64,000 nt of DNA from Solen grandis. Taxonomy: Eukaryota; Mollusca; Bivalvia; Adapedonta; Solenidae. Position 1 is the first letter of the stretch. Each line of letters starts with the position of its first letter. The notes below the pieces were generated by a model. It was given only the letters and a program-made list of their open reading frames with translations. It was not told the DNA's origin and did no database searches. The position numbers and the translations under genes are program-made. This document shows positions 59,501 through 64,000 of the stretch, in pieces. The stretch lies in assembly GCA_021229015.1 (NCBI GenBank), contig CM037783.1:59805746-59869745 (forward strand). The letters are read 5' to 3'.

Positions 59501-61833
59501 AGTTTAATCAAATTCTGTCCAGTGGTTTCAGAGAAGATGTTGTTTAAAGGTTTCTCTATATACATATAAGGCAAATAAGCCCCGCCCCTGGCGGCCATGT
59601 TTTTTTACGGATCGGAATAATTTTAGCAACTTTGGTAGAGGTTGACCCAAGGAACATCTGTACCAATTTATTTTAAGATCTGGCCAGTAGTTTTGAAGAA
59701 GATGATTTTTAAAGTTTTCATTTTTTTTTCTTTTTGTTGCCATGGCAACCAGAGTTCTACATGGATCAAGTTTATTTTAGCAACTTTTGTGAAGGTTGAC
59801 CCAAGGATCATCCCTGACAAGTTTAATCAAATTCTGTCCAGTGGTTTCAGAGGAGATGTTGTTTAAAGGTTTCTCTATATACATATAAGGCAAATAAGCC
59901 CCGCCCCTGGCGGCCATGTTTTTTTACGGATCGGAATAATTTTAGCAACTTTGGTAGAGGTTGACCCAAGGAACATCTGTACCAAATTATTTTGAAATCT
60001 GGCCAGTAGTTTTGAAGGAGATGATTTTTAAAGTTTTCAAATTATTTTTCTTTTTGTTGCCATGGCAACCAGAGTTCTTCATGGATCAACTTTATTTTAG
60101 CAACTTTTGTAGAGCCTCACCCAAGGAACATTCCTGCCAAGTTTCATTAAATTCTGTCCAGTGGTTTCAGAGGAGATGTCGTTTAAAGCAAATTGTTGAC
60201 GACGGACGACGGACGACGACGGACGCCGGACGAAGGGCGATCACAAAAGCTCACCTTGAGCACTTTGTGCTCAGGTGAGCTAAAAACAACAGAAAAAACA
60301 CTTACCAAAATTGTTATGCTAAAATAAACAATAAGAAAACTCCCCTACCCCCTAAAAAAACTGATTTTTTTTTTAAATGCATGAACAACAAAACAAAAGG
60401 CATAGTTCAGACCCCCCACCCCCATCCCCCCGCAGTGTCCTCTGTATTAGGTGTGTGTATCAAATAACAATAAATAACTATACTGCCCCTGGGTGATATA
60501 AAGCCCCCTTGTTAACCAGTCCTGTATGTTTACATTAAGTATCAATCTGACCAGGTTGATCTCCACACAATCAATACATAAGTCCCGGTACAATCCTCGT
60601 TCAATAAACTCGTCTGACCCACCTGATGCATTTGAGAGTTAGGCATACATTTATATTTCCTACCCAATTTAAATACTGAAACTTTTATTGACAGCTGTCA
60701 AATCTACATGTCAGATTTTATATTTTTCAGGACATAATTGCATTATTGGATGATCAACTGTGAATATACCAAACAGACAGCTAGCTGACACACTCGATGA
60801 TATAGTTTCATTCTTAAAGAACAGAACTCCCATTATTCAACAGTAAATAGTGTTTGAATCTGACAAAATCAATTGAATCGTTATATCACAAAAATACCCA
60901 GACCTAGTCAACTGTAAAGTCCTTGGAACACACATCATATGTTACATTAGCTTTAAGTGTCTTGGAGATTCATAACATGATATCCTTGTTTTATCCCCCC
61001 CCTCCTCATTTTTCTTCACATCCTTGTCTCATCCTACATTTAACCATTACCATGCTTAATTGCCCTTTCTTCATTTTGGACTGTACCATTAGTTGTTTAT
61101 GGAGGTGCTTGCTGAGAATTAGACAGAATAGTGAACACTTCAGACCATGATCAGGCTGCACAGATGAGCAGACTGATCTTGACTGCCCTGGTCGTAACTC
61201 ACAGGATTGTAAGGGTTAATTAACAGAAATGCACCACCACTTTGTATCAGGTGCTATGTTCCTTCACTGACATGGCCATATGGCCCTATGTTAGACACTA
61301 ATGCCGTGACCATATGTCTCATGATTTATTCACCATAATCTCCGATCATTATCACATATTGTTTCAACCATACAGAAACAGTGTTGCCCCCCATTAACAG
61401 ACTGTGAATGCCGGATCAATACAAAACAGACATAGTTACACGGAGTTACGTTAAGAGTCCACAACACAGGCTGCTAAAGAAGCTCAAGTCTTTCTTTATT
61501 GATCTTAGACTGTCCTAAGTTTATATACATGAGAGTATTCCTCTTTAATTATTTTCTAGTTCTAATTAAGCTTTGATGGGATATAAAGCAAACTGAGCAT
61601 TAAATAAAAATGAAATTTAAGAACAAAACTTTATGAGAAAAATACATCTGAAACATGAATTGTTTTGATGCGTTTCATGTGTGTATGATATTAATAGACA
61701 ACCAATGGGTTTGCATTCCTAAAAAAATCAACAGCAAATCAAAAAGTTTTTTATGTAATGCTGCAGCCAATCAAATCAAGGATAACATACACACCTTCTA
61801 TTTCCTTCCCAGCATTCAAAGCAGCCTTGACAT
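41268..61833 (-). CDS. CROCC: Rootletin (CROCC)-like coiled-coil protein, 3' part
   Basis: Rootletin polymers build the striated rootlet anchoring ciliary basal bodies. Nine minus-strand exons (56676-56839, 56008-56187, 50058-50198, 48861-49000, 48121-48250, 47444-47644, 46884-47053, 42598-42739, 41268-41594) splice by GT-AG in consistent phase. They encode about 530 C-terminal residues, with a tenth candidate exon at 61795-61833. The product is almost continuous heptad coiled coil rich in E, Q, K, R and L (EDDKKNLRVALEDADNRC, LVQRQEVEQDLNQKIQKV). It then has a non-coiled basic Ser/Pro tail (RRRSPLRTPPTR, FRRNTSPLSRQ). No membrane segment. The start lies right of the window. CROCC2 or CEP250/C-Nap1 are the main alternatives. 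It converges tail-to-tail with ureF. Confidence 0.78.
42341..42535 (-). mobile_element. tRNA-derived SINE with mollusc-type core (rootletin intron)
   Basis: Minus-strand head: CCATGGCCGAGAGGGTAAAG (A-box, Leu/Ser-like) and GCGTGGGTTCTAATCCTGGC (B-box). Body: GCATTCGGGGTCTTCTTCC, then GTAATTAGCTGGACGTCGC and ATATTGTCGAAGCAACAG toward the 3' end. The central and tail segments resemble the shared-core mollusc SINE families described as MetaSINEs; that name is from memory. A short relative is at 47730-47775. Confidence 0.7.
42598..42739 (-). CDS. CROCC: rootletin-like exon
   Basis: Acceptor TTTGTGGCAG, donor GTATGTA. Encodes LIDLTTRHRAEQEMETDRLR and KLLDARERSHRQKIKGMEET; phase 0 into the last exon. 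Confidence 0.88.
42760..46860. other. Large rootletin intron, no further feature
   Basis: About 4.1 kb of AT-rich intron. Apart from short A/T runs and a C8 near 45586, I see no exon, RNA gene or clear repeat in it. Confidence 0.6.
46884..47053 (-). CDS. CROCC: rootletin-like exon
   Basis: Acceptor ..CTGCAG is read from plus-strand CTGCAG at 47054; donor GTCAGT. Encodes VEREKMRSEEIASKTVMERT and KVQTLQAQLAEAEQQHAQ; its last two bases complete an Arg with the next exon. Confidence 0.88.
47444..47644 (-). CDS. CROCC: rootletin-like exon
   Basis: Acceptor TTTTCGGTGCAG, donor GTGAGA; 67 codons. Contains QKIQKVQSERGSLQERVQAL and EREQNRLEKDKTALQKTLDK heptads. Confidence 0.9.
48121..48250 (-). CDS. 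CROCC: rootletin-like exon
   Basis: The acceptor is GTGTGGACAG rather than the CAAG four bases later, because only the former keeps phase with the upstream exon (giving TRQALNEAKKQ). Donor GTGAGT. Encodes QNHSLLERVQSMQNELSEAE. Confidence 0.88.
48346..48587 (-). mobile_element. TTAA MITE, copy E (rootletin intron)
   Basis: TTAACCCTTTCCCTCATATA to TATGAGGGAAAGGG-TTGA. Same orientation as copies B, F and G. Palindrome complete, with centre GCGAGTTACTCGC. Confidence 0.95.
48861..49000 (-). CDS. CROCC: rootletin-like exon
   Basis: Acceptor GTTGCTAG, donor GTAAAA. Encodes VHLLNTSLSDNAAQIGELEE and HLQRALTSSEHDRRILQERL. Too short to have appeared as a long open frame, but in phase on both sides. 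Confidence 0.88.
49165..49406 (-). mobile_element. TTAA MITE, copy F (rootletin intron)
   Basis: Perfect TTAA on both sides; TIRs CCCTTTCCCTCATA(T/G). The palindrome has an extra change (CCTGTGAGTTACTCGC). The best-preserved full-length copy for defining the element (242 bp with targets). Confidence 0.96.
49660..49960. repeat. 31-bp minisatellite (rootletin intron)
   Basis: ACACAAGACAGATGCCATGT recurs at 49781, 49843, 49874, 49905 and 49936, with a degenerate copy at 49812 and older variants back to 49660. Because 31 is not divisible by 3, similar peptides appear in all three frames; this is not a gene. It ends about 100 bp from a rootletin exon. Confidence 0.95.
50058..50198 (-). CDS. CROCC: rootletin-like exon
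   Basis: Acceptor ATGTGTTGCAG, donor GTGAGT; 47 codons, phase 0 both sides. Encodes VLQDRVESLTKMIQELEGKA and LSSALAKTEEEESQQKEK. Confidence 0.9.
50604..53470 (-). pseudogene. Long Ser/Asn/Gly-rich coding tract, frameshifted, in a rootletin intron
   Basis: I do not recognise the product. Coding-like text runs on the minus strand for 2.9 kb but changes frame repeatedly: 53462-52860, 52880-52790, 52760-52380 (another frame), 52311-51964, 51960-51757, 51750-50604. It has degenerate internal repeats: GNMLVSxGSRxGSTxSLxRQ twice, RVSFVxDEVK twice, CGYGxCF twice. Composition is S, N, G, R, D rich with few long hydrophobic stretches, so disordered. The last block ends EKINFLERKEM and then GTGAGG, a good phase-0 donor that would join the rootletin exon at 50198 in frame. 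It could be a decaying or alternative giant rootletin exon, an independent gene, or a real exon damaged by assembly errors. Confidence 0.6.
53471..55920. other. Rootletin intron, mostly featureless
   Basis: AT-rich. The only structure noted is a 47-bp direct duplication at 55033-55126 (TGGAGTTCTATATAAGGTAT and what follows, repeated once). No exon supported. Confidence 0.55.
55925..56004. repeat. 22-bp minisatellite beside a splice donor
   Basis: GTAACTTGGA recurs at 55927, 55949, 55971 and 55993 (period 22). The last copy stops four bases from the rootletin exon edge at 56008. Confidence 0.95.
56008..56187 (-). CDS. CROCC: rootletin-like exon
   Basis: Acceptor ACAACAACTTCAG, donor GTTTGT; 60 codons, phase 0. 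Encodes ERINKLRQSESRLEDDKKNL and LELARRSAEGELQRFKLAMN. A 22-bp minisatellite sits four bases past the donor. Confidence 0.9.
56676..56839 (-). CDS. CROCC: rootletin-like exon
   Basis: Acceptor CTCTTCAACAG, donor GTAGGC. The frame begins with two bases of a split codon, then KRGIDGRLASAQTALMLQEE and ERERKAMADKISGLERNVAG. The longest open frame here is a shadow; this frame is the one in phase with its neighbour. Confidence 0.9.
56896..57436. mobile_element. Second TTAA-type MITE, interrupted by MITE copy G
   Basis: Left end TTAACCCTTTACCTCATGAA. After the interruption the family core resumes (CAACAGAGGAGACCCTGATC facing GAGCTGTCTGATCTGGGTTA), with right end CTGTATGAGGAAACACCTTA. Continuity across copy G is inferred. 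Confidence 0.55.
57016..57312 (-). mobile_element. TTAA MITE, copy G, with triplicated left terminal repeat
   Basis: The first 30 bp (TTAACCCTTTCCCTCATATA through GACTCATTT) occur three times in tandem at 57016, 57045 and 57074. The rest of the element follows, with a complete palindrome and a right end GAGGGAAAGGGTTAA. Confidence 0.93.
57440..58636. other. Rootletin intron, no feature seen
   Basis: AT-rich, no coding block or repeat recognised. Confidence 0.55.
58637..60281 (-). mobile_element. Hairpin-ended repeat, copy H5 (X-box subtype, rootletin intron)
   Basis: Inverted relative to H3. The right end holds AGCTCACCTGAGCACAAAGT/GCTCAAGGTGAGC and the CGTCCGTCGTCGTCC run; the left end is AACAAGAGGCCCATGATGGC. 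Five tandem units of about 318-320 bp each carry GTTGCCATGGCAAC (58779, 59417, 59736, 60056 perfect; 59098 with ATT). Each unit also has CCCCGCCCCTGGCGGCCATG. The units are nearly identical. Confidence 0.93.
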
Positions 61834-63240
61834 CTGCTATAGCAAACTGAACAGAGCCTGGCAAGGGGCAATATTTGAGCCCCGTCTGAACCCTGCAGGG
61901 CAAGGGCTCCTGGGGCATGTATATCCTATATGCCATTTTTCAAAATCACTGTAAATCCCTGAGTCTTATTCTTTACACATCTTCCTTCACCAAGTAACTA
62001 TCCTAGGTTACTTTCACTTTGTAGTGTCTAAACTATCCACTGTGCTTTCATTTCATTCTCAGAACTACACATATGTTTTATTTTTTTAAAGAAAAAACAT
62101 TTAAATACCAGCTTATAAAATCACAAAATCCAAAGTTCCTCTGAGTACAACAACATGTAGGTCACAACGTATCAATAAATTTATCTTGTTCAATATTCCC
62201 TTTAACAGACCTCAATCCTACTTCACTATCAGCCCATTATCCATTTTACGACCACCAAACTCTTGATTTTGTTGCCACATGTTTGCCTAAATCCCATATA
62301 AAGCCCACCAAATTCCAGACCATCCAGAGCTCCAAAACCAATATCTGCACACCCCAACTCTGGGCGCCCTGTTATTTTTATACCTGTTTGTATTGCTCCA
62401 CTAAATCATGGCCTCCCCCCCAATAAAACCTGTGTTCGTCACAGGGATCGTGATAATGATTTTTCCTGCATGCCTCACCACTCGATTCACCCACTGTATT
62501 GTATTATTACCTTGGTGAAAACTTATACACTGTAGATAGTATGTAGATACAGGGGGATCAAAGTTTATACGTCTTTTGCCCTGAATGATGGGGTAACACG
62601 GGCAGTATGGAGATATTCAAGACCCAGGGGAAAGATACAGGTTAGAGCATGTCACACAGCCACCGGCGGGAAATGTTCAAATATTTGTGGATGTTTTGTC
62701 ATGGATAACAATGGCTAGTATACAGGGATGATATTATGGCCATTCCAATATGTTAAATTGAATATTGCATTGACTATTGATTAGATCAAATGATCTCTAT
62801 CACATACTCTTCATTGATTTGAAAACCAGTGAGAGATATAAAGTTTACAGTATAAACAACACCATATTAACTTAGCACAGTGCTTTTGTCCATATAGTGA
62901 CATGCAATGACTCTAAAAGTTTCCCAATCTTATTTCTATACAACATAAAGGTTTAAATACATCAAATGTTTTATACAAGTACTTATTTCGTTTGCATAAA
63001 AAGTGAAATTTCAAAATAAAAAGTTATTTCTAATGACATGTGTTATGAAGCTTGTCAAGAACAATAATAACAATTTTCACAGATTCTGTCTCCTGACATC
63101 AATAAATAACTTGAAGGTATTAAGTGTCTAGGTAAGTTGAATACACCACTAACTGTGTTACTATTTTCTAGCACAGCAGTCACAGGCTGTTTGGATAGTA
63201 TCAAATTACTGATATGAAATATTGGAGCTGTTATGTCTTA
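60300..63240. other. Rootletin intron(s), apart from the candidate micro-exon
   Basis: C-runs near 60400 and 60995. No other exon with paired splice sites and coiled-coil coding could be supported between here and the right edge. Confidence 0.5.
61795..61833 (-). CDS. CROCC: Candidate rootletin-like micro-exon (39 nt)
   Basis: Acceptor TTTGCTATAGCAG, donor GTGTGT. Reads DVKAALNAGKEIE plus one G that completes a GAC codon with the next exon (EIE-D-KRGIDG). Phase and character fit, but 39 nt is too short to be sure. Confidence 0.45.
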
Positions 63241-63247
63241 AATATTT

Positions 63248-63298
63248 GATGATGATGATATAGGAGGATGGTGGTGATGATGATGATGATGATGATGG
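63248..63298. repeat. GAT microsatellite
   Basis: (GAT)n interrupted by AGGAGGATGGTGG, then (GAT)8 or so. Confidence 0.95.
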
Positions 63299-63691
63299 GA
63301 ACAGAACATAAATTGATTTTAAAATTTTATAACAAATGCTCAATGGGCCTAATAAAACGTGTGTCACCTGCTGAAGCGTGATGGACAGATGGACTAACAA
63401 ACCACGGAAAAGTGATCCCTATGTGTCACTTCTGCTTACAGCAGGTGACACAAAAAGAGGAATAAAGACTGATGTTAATCATTGCTGGAAAGAATGTTAT
63501 TCAAGGTACTTGAAACATCTTGGGCTGTTTGTACCAGCTTATCTATCTGTATTGACTATCCCTGTGATTAATTCTGACATAAGCCCCAGTATTGAGGACA
63601 AATTACCCATCATATCCTAAGTGTCCCTGTCTCATATTGATAATGGGTCTCTCCCGACATCCCACAGGAAATGTGTATTGGTTTATCATAT

Positions 63692-63752
63692 TACAGCGTG
63701 GTCCAGTGGTAATCTATCCGACTCTGGACCAGGGGTTGTGGGTTTGAAACTT
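63692..63752 (+). mobile_element. tRNA-derived SINE head
   Basis: GCGTGGTCCAGTGGTAATCT (A-box) and GGGTTGTGGGTTTGAAACTT (B-box). Same family as the minus-strand copies at 28400 and 33245. The stems do not pair as in a working tRNA. Confidence 0.6.
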
Positions 63753-64000
63753 AATGATATGAAAAATGGGGGAAAAAAAGCTTTGTCTTGTTTCATAACC
63801 AGTTAAAACTTTGGAAATGAATATTCATCAAATCATGCACTTATACTTGTGAGGTAGAGTGTTAAATGATGGAAAATACTGCTGGTACACATATCCTATA
63901 AGTCTATGTATTTAAAGCCTGTACAATCTCATTACACCAATAAAATCATTCAATCATGAAATTAAATTACAAGGACTGTGTAACGATAGGATAAGACCAA

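Noticed and set aside
58637..60281. Helitron assignment for the hairpin-ended repeats
   Set aside because: There is a subterminal hairpin, but the end is CTCTTGTTT rather than CTRR, and no TC start or A-T target was evident.

Overview
This is AT-rich eukaryotic genomic DNA, very probably from a bivalve mollusc. The evidence is genes split by GT-AG introns, a eukaryotic tRNA-Leu(AAG), an animal ciliary-rootlet coiled-coil gene, a urease accessory gene (urease is present in some molluscs), and dense mollusc-type repeats. The species assignment is inference. There is one 100-base assembly gap at 15599-15698.

Layout. From 1 to 9.0 kb lie minisatellites, two copies (H1, H2) of a repeat bounded by terminal hairpins, and sequence I cannot assign. 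From 9.03 to 15.6 kb three A-tailed units of about 2 kb sit head to tail, followed by a truncated fourth. From 15.7 to 20.2 kb come a LINE fragment, a TTAA-flanked MITE, an intact tRNA-Leu(AAG) and a 2.9-kb segment with inverted-repeat ends holding broken LINE pieces. From 20.2 to 23.1 kb is a minus-strand LINE with near-complete endonuclease and reverse transcriptase, broken by one frameshift.

From 23.75 to 33.69 kb, plus strand, is a complete six-exon urease accessory gene of the UreF family (224 aa after splicing). Its introns carry at least eight mobile elements. From 33.7 to 41.2 kb are repeats between two converging genes. From 41.27 kb to about 61.8 kb, minus strand, is the 3' part of a long coiled-coil gene, best read as rootletin (CROCC). 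Nine exons join in perfect phase, and there is a tenth candidate micro-exon. The gene's 5' part lies beyond the right edge of the window.

The most unusual content is fourfold. (1) A spliced animal UreF gene. (2) A 2.9-kb Ser/Asn/Gly-rich coding-like tract on the sense strand inside a rootletin intron, broken by several frameshifts but ending in a clean phase-0 splice donor. (3) Seven copies of a TTAA-flanked MITE whose core is a 67-nt near-perfect palindrome. (4) A modular hairpin-ended repeat family; three of its five copies carry tandem GTTGCCATGGCAAC palindromes, which match the RFX X-box consensus, and one of these lies in a rootletin intron.
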